This document shows positions 33,803 to 42,689 of a stretch of DNA of 64,000 nucleotides, in pieces. The notes under the pieces are model-generated. The model saw only the letters and a program-made list of their open reading frames with translations. It had not been told where the DNA came from and made no database searches. Both the position numbers and the translations under genes were made by a program. The stretch is from Bermanella sp034110565 (GTDB taxonomy: Bacteria; Pseudomonadota; Gammaproteobacteria; Pseudomonadales; Oceanobacteraceae). The DNA lies in the NCBI GenBank assembly GCA_034110565.1, contig JAWUYY010000008.1:62001-126000 (forward strand), written 5' to 3'. Every line of letters starts with the position of its first letter. Positions within the stretch are counted from its first letter, which is position 1.

Positions 33803-34549
33803 CTAGCCCTCTGCGCTACTCATCAAGGTACTTGGATTAGCCTTTTGTTTCGGGTCAATAAAACTCTTTTCTATACCAGTACGGCTTTGAATTTCGTTAT
33901 ACCAAGCAACGGCTTTCTGATCTTTATAATTATTTAAGAATAAGTAGGCTTCAATATGTTGCTGCGCTTTCTTTGGCTGATTTAAATACAAATCATACAA
34001 GATACCTAAATTCAAGTGCGCTTCTGGGCAGTCTTTCCAAATACCTAACACCTGTGCAAGTGTGTTTTGCGCCACATCAAATTCACCCATCATGCGCTGT
34101 GATCTTGCTAGCGCAATATAAGCATTGATGTTATCTGGTGTAATCTTAAGGGCCTGTTTATAGTGATCTTGCGCTAACTTATATTGCTTTAGTTCAACGG
34201 CAATATTGCCCAGTAACACCCAAGGACCGGACAAAGATGTATCTTTTTGCGTAATAACACCCAGCTTTTGCTTAGCCGTTTTATAGTCTTTCTTGCGCAT
34301 AGCTTTTTTGGCTTCGATAAACAGTAATACCGATCCTTTATCAATTTTCCCTTTAATTTCTAAGTAAGGATTATCCATAGGTTCATAGGCCACAGACTTA
34401 CCTTGCTCATCATAAGCTTGCTGGGGCAGAAACATTTGTGTTTCTTTCAGCTCTACTTTCTGTCCAGCCAAAGGGATCTGTACCTTACTGGCACAAGCGG
34501 CCAACACTAGCACGCTGACTAAAATCAATAATTGCTTAACGAATTTCAT
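33803..34549 (-). CDS. TPR lipoprotein
   Basis: This protein of about 248 residues has a lipobox (LVLAAC). Three or four tetratricopeptide repeats follow at about residues 75-215 (for example GPWVLLGNIAVELKQYKLAQ and DNINAYIALARSQRMMGEFD). GAGG lies 7 bases before the ATG at 34549, which I prefer to the upstream ATG at 34555. The start region overlaps the end of the 951-residue gene. It resembles the small TPR lipoproteins (GltE-like) of Agl-Glt machines by type and position (inference). Confidence 0.85.
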   Translation of the reverse strand: MKFVKQLLILVSVLVLAACASKVQIPLAGQKVELKETQMFLPQQAYDEQGKSVAYEPMDNPYLEIKGKIDKGSVLLFIEAKKAMRKKDYKTAKQKLGVITQKDTSLSGPWVLLGNIAVELKQYKLAQDHYKQALKITPDNINAYIALARSQRMMGEFDVAQNTLAQVLGIWKDCPEAHLNLGILYDLYLNQPKKAQQHIEAYLFLNNYKDQKAVAWYNEIQSRTGIEKSFIDPKQKANPSTLMSSAEG

Positions 34550-37391
34550 CGCCATACCTCGCTAATTCTTCTTCTTTACCAAAACGCACAGGCGACATAC
34601 GCTTCATGGCATCATAACTCTTTGATATCCAGTCGTTGTAGTGACCATCCCAACCTAGTTCGATATTATTCTGATGAATACTGGCTGCCAAGTCCGCGAA
34701 TGGCTGGGCTTGCTGAGCAATGATATCTTGATACATGGCTGTATCCTGCTGCGATAGGCCACCTGGTATCGGCGCTTTATTTAATTCATTACTGAAGGTT
34801 TCATATAGATCCGCCATTTTAAAATTCGATAAGGTGACGAACTCCAAAATGCCATACTGAGCTGCATTTTCGTAACGAACGGTGGCGTCTTGTAGGTAGC
34901 CATTTTTCTTCGCCATGCTCTTATCAAGCGGCAAACGTAATGAGCGACGGTTAAACTCCCAAGCAAAATAATCGCCATACTTGGCGTTTGCCCAAGCACC
35001 TAGCCATTGGCTACGCTCAGTTCGATCAGCTCCTGCTTCTGCATCACCTGCAATCACACGACGCAACCAAAACAAATGACGGGTTTTATCATTAGTCTTA
35101 TCATATAAATCGGCTAAGTGATAACGAGCCTCCATGCGATTATCAAATGGTTTTTCATATTTATGCGCATAGTCTTTATAGAACACTATCGCTTTATTTG
35201 AATCACCAATTTTCTCATAAAGTCCCGCAGCAATGAACAATGCATCCTGACGTACAACTGGGTCTTTATCTGTTTTAAATAATTGCGTATAAGCAAATGC
35301 TGCTTTTTTCCACTGTTCGCTTTTTTCATAGGCAAATGCCAGTTTACGAGGAAATTCAACCGCTAACTCATGTTGAGGAAATTGTTTTTGTAATTGCTTA
35401 AGCTCTTTAATTGCACTCGACCATTGCTTTCCCTGCAACATCAAAGAAACCGCATCGTATTGAGCTATCACACGAATCTTAGATTGAGGTGCTAATTTTT
35501 TAACACTCAACAATTCATCAATAGCCAATTGAGTTTTTTGCGCCTGCTTATGAGCTTCAGCTTTCTTATAAATAGAAGCTGCAATTTGGTTGCTAATGTC
35601 TTTATATTCATCGCTCTGCTTAGAAAGCTTCATCTCATTAAGCAAGATACGACGTTGAGTTGTATAATGATTCTGCGCAATTTGATACTCACCTTTTTGA
35701 AAATACGAGTGAGCCAAAATACCGTAAGCCGTTTGCTTTAAACTTGGATTTAATTGTTTATGTTTAGTGATCAAACCATTTGCCACATCAATAGCTCGGT
35801 CAAATTGTTTCAACGCAAACAAGGCTTGTGCTGCATTGGTTAACACGGCAGTCGCTCGCTTATCTTTATGAAATACATTGGCAAACGTCAGCATGCTATC
35901 AACTGACTTTTGACGCCAAGCTTCCTGCTTTTCTGCTGATGCTTTGTTTTTCTCTAGCACCTCTGAGTGCTTACGATAGGCAATTAAACTAGCATAGGCT
36001 GATTTGTTCGCCAGTTTTTTATCTTTATCAACGTAGGCAACTGTAGAGTACTCATGTGCGGCTAAGTCATATTGTTTATTTTCAAAATGTGCGTCGGCTT
36101 TTTTATAGCGAAGCTCTGCTACCTTTTTATCGCCAGGGAAGGTATCAAGATAACGACCATAATAATCAACCGCTTGCAATAAAGAAACGGATGCTAATTC
36201 AGGCAAATAGTCTTCTTTACTGGTTTCTGCTTTCTTAAGAGCTTGCTGTCCTTGACTATGGAAATGTGCGGCTAGCTCCACATAGTATTGTTTAAGTTGA
36301 GCATAAACTTGTGGTTTTTGTGCATCATGCTTGGTCAAGTACTCAGACTTAGGTGCGTAAAGATTCACAAAGTCCTGTTTCTCTTTCAACACCAACTTAG
36401 GAAAGCCACCTTTCACATAAGCGTCAATCAGCTTGCTATGAAAATTACTGGTTCGAACATCGGTTGGATTCAGCTTAATGAATTCACGGTACGTAGCAGC
36501 ACTATCGTCGTAGCGAGATTTTTCTAAGTAGAATTCGGCCAACTCATTATATAAACGCCACCGATAGGCTTTACCGTTAATTAAATTAATGTCTTCAATA
36601 GCTTGTGCGCCACCAAGATTCACTAGGGCCAAGCTCATGCTATGCAGTGCGTCTTTTATCAGGGGCTTTTCAGTGACCGTTAATTCACGGCCATTCATTT
36701 CAGCCACTAATAAACTATCAAGTACAAACGCAAAATGATCCAAGGCGTTATTATAATTACCTTGTTTATATAATGACCAGGCCAGCATATAGTGTGCATT
36801 AAGTGTTAACTTACCTGAATCTTGAATCGTAGTTTCACGATATGCCTTCTCTGCTTTTGCATACATATCACGGCTAAAATAAATATCACCTAAACGAAAA
36901 TACGCTTCCGAGATAGCAGGAAAATACGGATGGCGATCCACCAAACGCTCTAGCATTTGACGCGCATTATTAACCTGCCCTTCCATGTCATAGGCTTTAG
37001 CCAATTGGTATAACACCTCTGCGTTATCTGGACTGTTAGGGTATTTTTCTAAAATATCCACATAGCTGGCAATGGCATTACGATAATAACCTTGCTTGGG
37101 CGCTGAATTTACATTTGATAAATTCGCATCCCCTTCCAGCATATGCACACCTGCAATACGGCGTTCAATTTGCTGCTTTAGGTAATCGTCATCAACCAAA
37201 TCAATCAGTTCTTTATATTCATTACGAACTTGCTCATGATCCAGGTTATTAAAATTCAACCCTGCTTCAGTCTCGATGGCATCGCCTTCTAAATCTGCAA
37301 TAGTGCCTTGAGAGCTGCAAGCAGACAAACTAATGGCCACTGAAAGCGCTACGAGTTTAAACCCCGTATTCAACTGACTTTGTCTCCTCAT
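34536..37391 (-). CDS. Large TPR outer-membrane lipoprotein
   Basis: The 951-residue protein has a lipobox (ISLSAC) and many tetratricopeptide-like repeats throughout (for example VLYQLAKAYDMEGQVNNARQ and AYFRLGDIYFSRDMYAKAEK). GGGGAG lies 5 bases before the ATG. Its start overlaps the preceding stop by 4 bases (ATGA), indicating coupling. It is probably an extended periplasmic solenoid that scaffolds the envelope machine. Family resemblance to YbgF/GltD-type TPR proteins is by architecture only. Confidence 0.85.
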   Translation of the reverse strand: MRRQSQLNTGFKLVALSVAISLSACSSQGTIADLEGDAIETEAGLNFNNLDHEQVRNEYKELIDLVDDDYLKQQIERRIAGVHMLEGDANLSNVNSAPKQGYYRNAIASYVDILEKYPNSPDNAEVLYQLAKAYDMEGQVNNARQMLERLVDRHPYFPAISEAYFRLGDIYFSRDMYAKAEKAYRETTIQDSGKLTLNAHYMLAWSLYKQGNYNNALDHFAFVLDSLLVAEMNGRELTVTEKPLIKDALHSMSLALVNLGGAQAIEDINLINGKAYRWRLYNELAEFYLEKSRYDDSAATYREFIKLNPTDVRTSNFHSKLIDAYVKGGFPKLVLKEKQDFVNLYAPKSEYLTKHDAQKPQVYAQLKQYYVELAAHFHSQGQQALKKAETSKEDYLPELASVSLLQAVDYYGRYLDTFPGDKKVAELRYKKADAHFENKQYDLAAHEYSTVAYVDKDKKLANKSAYASLIAYRKHSEVLEKNKASAEKQEAWRQKSVDSMLTFANVFHKDKRATAVLTNAAQALFALKQFDRAIDVANGLITKHKQLNPSLKQTAYGILAHSYFQKGEYQIAQNHYTTQRRILLNEMKLSKQSDEYKDISNQIAASIYKKAEAHKQAQKTQLAIDELLSVKKLAPQSKIRVIAQYDAVSLMLQGKQWSSAIKELKQLQKQFPQHELAVEFPRKLAFAYEKSEQWKKAAFAYTQLFKTDKDPVVRQDALFIAAGLYEKIGDSNKAIVFYKDYAHKYEKPFDNRMEARYHLADLYDKTNDKTRHLFWLRRVIAGDAEAGADRTERSQWLGAWANAKYGDYFAWEFNRRSLRLPLDKSMAKKNGYLQDATVRYENAAQYGILEFVTLSNFKMADLYETFSNELNKAPIPGGLSQQDTAMYQDIIAQQAQPFADLAASIHQNNIELGWDGHYNDWISKSYDAMKRMSPVRFGKEEELARYGDEIR

Positions 37392-39076
37392 GGTTGCTCC
37401 CCTGTATGTTTCATTCTGTCATCTTCAATATTATTCAATGTTTGATCATATAGTCGGGCTTTACCCAACTTAGCTTGCGCCCAATAATAACGCATGCGCT
37501 CCTCGTGATTATCAAGCTCAGCATTCACCACAATACGCATAACCGTTTCAAGCTTGTTAATCAGCCGGTCGGTTACCGCCAACTCTTGTTTAATCCTATT
37601 GTGTAAAGTTTTCGCCCAGAGAATATTTTTTTCAGATTGGCGGTACGGCTCTTTAATAGCCTTTATTTTCGACAATTTATCTTCTAAAAAGGCAAAGCTT
37701 TGATCAGTAGATTCAAGTAATGCACTAAAACGTTCTTGTTCTTCCACATCCAATGTCATTGTATGCAGGCGCAAATCACTAATTTCGTTTTCTAAGCGTT
37801 CTTGCTGCCCCTCTGCCTTGAACACAAAGCTACCAATGCTTTTACTGGTTAATCCTTGCTGGCGATGTTGAATAATTAATTGATGCTCCAGTGCTTGGCG
37901 TGCCCAATAAGTGAGGTTATTACGCAATGCATATAAATCACGCAATTCTTTAATCACGCTATGAAACGGGTTACTGGACATAAGCTCAATCAAGAAAGGT
38001 GTTAACTTGTTGTAATCAAGACTAGGCTCACTGCCATACCAATCTGTTTCGTCCATCATTGCGTCAAGGTTAACTACAAACTCTTCAGGAATACGCTGAC
38101 CAGCAATCACCTTACGAGCCTTGGCGATGGAGTCCACTCCACCAGAAAACGCTTTTTCCGCTAATAAATATTGTTTGAGTGCACTGCGGCTAGCACCTTG
38201 CTGTTCATATAAATGAGCCAGTAGTACTTTCGCTTCTTGTACTTCTGGAATGCTGATTGAACGACGATCTAATGCTTTTAATGCTGGAACAGCCTGAGAA
38301 AAACGCTTAAGTTTAATCGCCGTCCAACCATAACTTAATAGTGCGCGATTACTGTACAACCCCGTTGTACGAACATTCTGTAGATACTGCCAAGCACCTA
38401 ATAAATTATCGTTTTCGATCTCGATATGTGCCAACGCTTGTTTTGCGCGATCGGCTAACACTGAAAACTCTTCTTGTTTGTGCACGAGCGCGTAATTGAC
38501 CACTTTATTTAAGTTACGTTTACTGTCGATCGGTTGATTGTTACGTAACTGACTAATGGCCAGATTAAAGATCAGGTACGGCTCATACGCACTGTTTTTT
38601 GCCATACTAGATAAGCTTTTTTCTACTGTATCTAAATGCATATTGCGGATATTGATCAAGGTGGCCAAGTAATTAAACTCTTCGGCTATTTCATCAGGCA
38701 CATGACCTTGGATACGCTCTAAATTGTGAGCAGCAGCATCCACTTCACCCTTTTGGTAATATAATTTTGCTAAGTAATACCAAGCTTTATTAGCCGTAGA
38801 ATCATCCACATTAGTATTCAATAAGTCATTGAATATAATTTGAGCGTGATCCGGTAAGCCGTAAGAGAGCGTCATCCCACCTTGAAGTAACCGAGCCTCG
38901 TTAGCGTTCTTATCAAGCTCATTGGTGGATTTTGCATATTCATAGCCAATTAATGCAGCGAAGTAGTTTTGCTGATAGTAATCGAACAGAATCGTACCGT
39001 ATTTTAAATCTTTAACTGTGTTCGCCGATACCAACAATGGCAGCAGTAAACAGCTGACAACAAGCAAACGCTTCAT
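37388..39076 (-). CDS. Periplasmic TPR-repeat protein
   Basis: This protein of about 562 residues has a signal peptide (MKRLLVVSCLLLPLLVSANT). TPR-like helical repeats extend over the N-terminal two-thirds (WYYLAKLYYQKGEVDAAAHN). A coiled-coil C-terminal region (about 400-540) follows. GGAG lies 7 bases before the ATG at 39076, so I choose it over an in-frame start at 39097 that would overlap the upstream gene. No catalytic motif is seen. It is the second gene of the operon. Confidence 0.85.
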   Translation of the reverse strand: MKRLLVVSCLLLPLLVSANTVKDLKYGTILFDYYQQNYFAALIGYEYAKSTNELDKNANEARLLQGGMTLSYGLPDHAQIIFNDLLNTNVDDSTANKAWYYLAKLYYQKGEVDAAAHNLERIQGHVPDEIAEEFNYLATLINIRNMHLDTVEKSLSSMAKNSAYEPYLIFNLAISQLRNNQPIDSKRNLNKVVNYALVHKQEEFSVLADRAKQALAHIEIENDNLLGAWQYLQNVRTTGLYSNRALLSYGWTAIKLKRFSQAVPALKALDRRSISIPEVQEAKVLLAHLYEQQGASRSALKQYLLAEKAFSGGVDSIAKARKVIAGQRIPEEFVVNLDAMMDETDWYGSEPSLDYNKLTPFLIELMSSNPFHSVIKELRDLYALRNNLTYWARQALEHQLIIQHRQQGLTSKSIGSFVFKAEGQQERLENEISDLRLHTMTLDVEEQERFSALLESTDQSFAFLEDKLSKIKAIKEPYRQSEKNILWAKTLHNRIKQELAVTDRLINKLETVMRIVVNAELDNHEERMRYYWAQAKLGKARLYDQTLNNIEDDRMKHTGEQP

Positions 39077-39090
39077 ATTATCTCTCCAGC

Positions 39091-39675
39091 CTACCATTGC
39101 TTAATGGTAAACACTGGCTCTTGCTTGGCGTAATCATCCACAACAGCCAACTCAATATACTGACTACCTTTGCCTTTGGTAAATTGTAATTCTGTTGCGC
39201 GCTTGTAAGGTCGACCATTCGGCCCGAGCCCTGTAAAAAATGCCGATAATGTATGCAAGCCATTATTGAGGTTTGTCATATGTAAGCGCTGAATTCCTCC
39301 ACGGGCCAACGCCTGACGCTGTTTATCGCTATATAAATGTGTGGCAATAATTTTCCCATCTAACTTTATCTTGACGCTTTCTATTGAGAAAAACTCACCA
39401 CTATCAACCGAAACAAACACACTGGCCTGTGTACTCGATGGAAACAGTAACTCTTCTTCCATTAAACGCAGGTCTTTATTGAGGTCGACCACATTAGCTT
39501 TTAATTGCTGAATCTCTTTTGACAGCTGGCTTACCGTAGCCAATGCTTTTTTCGCACTTTCTTGTTTTGCTTTAGCTGCAAAACCAATAGATTGATCCGC
39601 CGCAAAGGCAAATCCAGTCACCGACATACATGCCCATATTACGAAGATCCATTGCATGATTTTTGACCTGAACAT
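39091..39675 (-). CDS. Secreted coiled-coil protein of unknown function, first gene of the operon
   Basis: The 194-residue protein has a signal peptide (WIFVIWACMSVTGFAFA). A coiled-coil stretch follows (about 35-75, KEIQQLKANVVDLNKDLRL), then a compact beta-rich domain with FFSIESVKIKLDGKIIATH and GLHTLSAFFTGLGPNGR. AGGA lies 6 bases before the ATG. I do not recognise the family with confidence. It heads the nine-gene operon, so its upstream region is the operon promoter region. Confidence 0.75.
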   Translation of the reverse strand: MFRSKIMQWIFVIWACMSVTGFAFAADQSIGFAAKAKQESAKKALATVSQLSKEIQQLKANVVDLNKDLRLMEEELLFPSSTQASVFVSVDSGEFFSIESVKIKLDGKIIATHLYSDKQRQALARGGIQRLHMTNLNNGLHTLSAFFTGLGPNGRPYKRATELQFTKGKGSQYIELAVVDDYAKQEPVFTIKQW

Positions 39676-40013
39676 AAATCGTCCTACACCTGAGGGTAAT
39701 TAAATAACTAACACTAATTTCTGCGACACTAGACTTTTGATGATTATGTAAACAATGCCGACAGAATCGAAATAAGGGCGGCATTATCCGGTGTTTAAAG
39801 ATTAAATTACCAGTACGGGTTCAAATTCTGAGAGTCTGTTACAAATCTTTTTGTAAGAAATTCAAGATTCTTTCTGTAAGTACGGTTGTATTTTTGTAAA
39901 AGTGATGACCGTCACACTCTGTAAGTGATCACTATGCACGATATACCCATGAATATGCGTACAATGAGCGCCATTCTTTTATCGCTGTAAGATACTTCAA
40001 AATCTAGGTGCTT
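39676..40013. promoter_or_regulatory. Divergent regulatory region between the motor operon and the barrel genes
   Basis: This region of about 338 bases separates the minus-strand operon from the plus-strand barrel genes. It is rich in TTACAAA/TTTGTAA words. They include an exact inverted pair TTACAAA-TCTT-TTTGTAA near 39840, further TGTAA copies at about 39878-39925, a CGTCACA word near 39914 and an AGTGATCACT palindrome near 39925. A GC-rich inverted repeat AATGCCG/CGGCATT spans about 39757-39785. The same CGTCACA and TTACAAA words occur upstream of both fibro-slime genes. A shared regulator is plausible. Confidence 0.55.
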
Positions 40014-40796
40014 ATGTTTCGTTGTTGGATTTACCTAATTAGCTTAGCTATTAGTGGGCTCGCCCACGGAGATGCCACCCCGTCTCCTCGTTCTATTACT
40101 GGTGAAGTTTTAGACAACAATAAAGCCGTCCAATTGTCGGTTATTGATACTTATCTTGAGCTTCATACCGGACCTGGTCGCGGCTACCCCATTTTTCATG
40201 TCATGGAGCAAGGCGAAACTGTTTATGTACATAGTCGTCGCACAAATTGGTTTTATGTGAGCGATAGACGCAACCGCCAAGGCTGGGTTAAACAAGAGGG
40301 TCTCGCGCGCACGTTAGCCCCGACTGGTTTACCCGCGGCGCTGCCCAATACTAAACATGGCGATTTTTTAGCCCAACAAGGGCGCGTAGGCTTTAGCCTG
40401 GGCCAACAAGACAGTGCTGATACGGCTACTGTCATGGCTGGCTATCGCTTATTAAGCTTTGCTGGCATTGAAATGGAATACGGACAAATTTTTGGTAACC
40501 GGATTGATGGCACCACCTATGGCGCAAGCTTATTAATTGAACCCATTAAAAGTTGGTCGTTCACACCATTTATCTCTAAAGGCTACGGCCGACAGGAATG
40601 GAAAGAAAAACAGAAACAACAAGTGGGTACTAGTAATAGCTTCAATAGCCGTTATGAATACACCGGCGTCGGCATTAACTACTACATAGGCTATAGCTTT
40701 GTTGTGCGCGGCGAATACCGCAAGGTTCACCTAACCGGCGATAACGATTCGCTTACCAATAGCGCATGGCGTTTAGGCTTTAGCAGCTTTTTTTAA
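40014..40796 (+). CDS. Secreted SH3-domain protein with outer-membrane barrel domain
   Basis: The protein has about 260 residues. A signal peptide (ending about AISGLAHG) is followed by a bacterial SH3-like domain (about 40-100, LELHTGPGRGYPIFHVMEQG, with WVKQEG). A C-terminal beta-barrel-like domain ends in aromatic alternation (RLGFSSFF). The terminal Phe suits BAM recognition. AGG lies 5 bases before the ATG at 40014, which I prefer to the GTG at 40008. It is followed closely by a second barrel gene. SH3 domains of this kind often bind peptidoglycan, so it may link wall and outer membrane. Confidence 0.8.
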   Translation: MFRCWIYLISLAISGLAHGDATPSPRSITGEVLDNNKAVQLSVIDTYLELHTGPGRGYPIFHVMEQGETVYVHSRRTNWFYVSDRRNRQGWVKQEGLARTLAPTGLPAALPNTKHGDFLAQQGRVGFSLGQQDSADTATVMAGYRLLSFAGIEMEYGQIFGNRIDGTTYGASLLIEPIKSWSFTPFISKGYGRQEWKEKQKQQVGTSNSFNSRYEYTGVGINYYIGYSFVVRGEYRKVHLTGDNDSLTNSAWRLGFSSFF

Positions 40797-40818
40797 ATAG
40801 AATTTAGGCACATTTATT

Positions 40819-41472
40819 ATGACAATGCTTCGCATCATTACCCTGCTTTCTCTTGGTTTAAGCCCATTGGCTTATGCCGCTGACTCAAACGATACGCAAG
40901 ATACGGGTAACGTACAGATTAACCCGATCGTTGTGGTCGAACCTAACGAACAAGTGCGCGAGCAATACGAGGCGCAAATCGATACCGAATTTTTTGAATT
41001 AGGAGCCTACATGGGCATTATTGGTATTGAAGATTTTGATTCAGCCTCTGTGCTAGGCATAAAAGCTTCATTTCACGCTACTGAAGACTTTTTCTTACAA
41101 GCCAACTATGGCCAGGCACAAGCAGGTACATCAGCTGCCGAAGTCACCAGTGGTGGCAACCTCATTGCTGATCGAGACTACAAATACTACAACTTATTGG
41201 TCGGTTACAACCTATTCCCTGGTGAAGCTTTCATCACACAAAACTTGACACTTAATAGCGCGTTTTATTTAGTTGGTGGCATTGGTAATACAGATTTTGC
41301 AGGGGATAACCATTTTACGATTACTTATGGTTCTGGTTATCGCATTATTTTGAATGACTGGCTCACTTGGAATATGGATTTTCGTAACCATACTTTCGAG
41401 TCTGAGGTACTGCCTATCAAGAAACGCGTGAACAATTTAGAGTTTTCTTTGGGTCTAACGGCCTTCTTCTAG
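40819..41472 (+). CDS. Outer-membrane beta-barrel protein
   Basis: The 217-residue protein has a signal peptide (LLSLGLSPLAYA) and an 8-stranded-barrel-like pattern ending FSLGLTAFF with a terminal Phe. The N-terminal linker (NPIVVVEPNEQVREQYEAQI) precedes the barrel. It resembles the outer-membrane barrel domain proteins found with Agl-Glt-type systems in myxobacteria and gammaproteobacteria (from memory of the family, not computed). It lies 22 bases after the SH3-barrel gene and is probably co-transcribed. Confidence 0.8.
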   Translation: MTMLRIITLLSLGLSPLAYAADSNDTQDTGNVQINPIVVVEPNEQVREQYEAQIDTEFFELGAYMGIIGIEDFDSASVLGIKASFHATEDFFLQANYGQAQAGTSAAEVTSGGNLIADRDYKYYNLLVGYNLFPGEAFITQNLTLNSAFYLVGGIGNTDFAGDNHFTITYGSGYRIILNDWLTWNMDFRNHTFESEVLPIKKRVNNLEFSLGLTAFF

Positions 41473-41500
41473 GCCAGTGACCGGTCACAAACCATGAGCG

Positions 41501-41599
41501 ACGTCACAAATCCTTACAAAACTCACACAAAAGTATAAGAAACACGGCGAAACGGAACCTAGATCCCAGTTTTTCAGCGTAGCTATGACTAAACTGGGA
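41501..41599 (+). promoter_or_regulatory. Promoter with phased repeats and leader stem-loop of first fibro-slime gene
   Basis: ACAAA words occur at 10-11 base spacing (CGTCACAAA, CTTACAAAA, CACACAAAA; 41501-41532). They are followed by a possible -10 box TATAAG near 41534. Downstream, a stem with 9-bp arms TCCCAGTTT (41564-41572) and AAACTGGGA (41591-41599) would fall in the 5' leader, 44 bases before the ATG. The whole block is duplicated upstream of the second paralog with the same spacing. Confidence 0.55.
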
Positions 41600-41643
41600 G
41601 CATTGTTAAAGATACCTCATTACTAAATTTTTAAAGGGCCGGC

Positions 41644-42372
41644 ATGAACAAATTATGTTTTTCAGCATTCGCATCTGGCTTACTGCTATTGAGTCAACTC
41701 GCCAACGCTAGCGCACCATCAGATTACGATACAATTTGCCAATGCGTTGACCCATATAACGGTGTTCGCCAGATCCCTGTGACTATTCGTGACTTTACTG
41801 CAGACCACCCTGATTTTGAAAGTACCACAGGCTATGAACGTGGCATTGTAGAGAAAACATTGGGAGCAGATGGCCGTCCAGTTTATGCCAAAGATGGTAA
41901 ATACAGCCTAACCACTAATGGTAGTGAAGCATTCAACAAGTGGTATCGAAACGTACCAGGTGAAAACACCGCTATTAACAAGCAACTAGAAATGCGTGAA
42001 GTTCGTGAAGGTTTTTGGGAATACAGCGATTCTTCTTTTTTTCCTATCGACCATGAAGGTTTCGGTAATCAAGGTAACAGCCATAACTATCACTTCACGC
42101 TAGAAACACACCTTAAGTTCTTTTATGTTGAGGGTGGTACTTTTAGCTTTAAAGGCGATGACGATCTTTGGATTTTCATCAACGGCAAGCTCGCCATTGA
42201 CCTAGGTGGTGTTCACGGTGTTGAAGAAAAAATTGTCTACCTAGACGACATGGCAGACGAACTTGGTATCGAACCAGGTAACTCTTATTCGTTTGACTTA
42301 TTCTTTGCAGAACGTCATTTAACGGAATCAAATTTTAAATTCCAAACAACGTTCGAACTACAATGCCTATAA
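41644..42372 (+). CDS. Secreted fibro-slime domain protein 1
   Basis: The 242-residue protein has a signal peptide (ending about QLANAS) and a complete fibro-slime domain. Its hallmarks are GDDDLWIFINGKLAIDLGG and YSFDLFFAERHLTESNFKF. Cys residues in ICQCVD near the N-terminus and QCL at the C-terminus could form disulphides. Fibro-slime domains occur in extracellular adhesive or matrix proteins of Fibrobacter and of slime moulds (established). The nearly full-length tandem paralog follows. A role as an extracellular adhesive or slime component is inferred. Confidence 0.88.
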   Translation: MNKLCFSAFASGLLLLSQLANASAPSDYDTICQCVDPYNGVRQIPVTIRDFTADHPDFESTTGYERGIVEKTLGADGRPVYAKDGKYSLTTNGSEAFNKWYRNVPGENTAINKQLEMREVREGFWEYSDSSFFPIDHEGFGNQGNSHNYHFTLETHLKFFYVEGGTFSFKGDDDLWIFINGKLAIDLGGVHGVEEKIVYLDDMADELGIEPGNSYSFDLFFAERHLTESNFKFQTTFELQCL

Positions 42373-42398
42373 GTAACACACATTAGTTGCACATATTC

Positions 42399-42423
42399 AA
42401 AAGGAGCCTAGGCTCCTTTTTTA
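42399..42423 (+). terminator. Terminator after first fibro-slime gene
   Basis: AAAAGGAGCC and GGCTCCTTTT form a 10-bp stem with a TA centre, followed by a T run, 27 bases after the stop. It means the two paralogs have separate transcripts. Confidence 0.88.
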
Positions 42424-42550
42424 TGTTTATAACAAAGCGTTTATTTCTATTTTATTCAACAGAAAAAACGCAGCACGCGACTACCATAAGACACAACTGC
42501 ATTGCACTTAATCAAGCACCCACGTTTAAACGCATTTAAAATTACCTACA

Positions 42551-42648
42551 ACGTCACAACGCCTTACAAAATCCATACAAAAATAAATAAAGACTAAAAA
42601 ATTGGACTTGTATCCCAGTATTTAATCTAAGCAATGGCTAAACTGGCC
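42551..42648 (+). promoter_or_regulatory. Promoter and leader of second fibro-slime gene (duplicate of the first)
   Basis: ACGTCACAACGCCTTACAAA followed by CATACAAAAA repeats the phased ACAAA words of the first gene. The leader block beginning TCCCAGT (42613) and ending AAACTGG (about 42646) aligns over about 36 bases with the first gene's stem-loop, although the stem is shorter (CCAGT/ACTGG). The spacing from repeats to stem (62 versus 63 bases) and from stem to ATG (41 versus 44) is conserved. Confidence 0.55.
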
Positions 42649-42689
42649 TCATTAATTTGATACGTTATTACCAACGTTAAGGGGCCAAC

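Larger units (their letters stand above)
42373..42689. other. Intergenic region between the fibro-slime paralogs
   Basis: These 317 bases begin with the terminator of the first gene and end with the duplicated promoter and leader of the second. The middle part (about 42425-42545) is AT-rich and holds no open reading frame or clear motif. Confidence 0.6.

Noticed and set aside
41477..41488. GTGACCGGTCAC palindrome as a terminator
   Set aside because: Perfect 12-bp palindrome but no loop and no T run; perhaps a protein site, not strong enough to list as a feature.
41501..41534. PhoB box upstream of the fibro-slime gene
   Set aside because: The 10-11 base phasing resembles Pho boxes, but the words lack the TGTCA core in most units, so no named regulator can be assigned.
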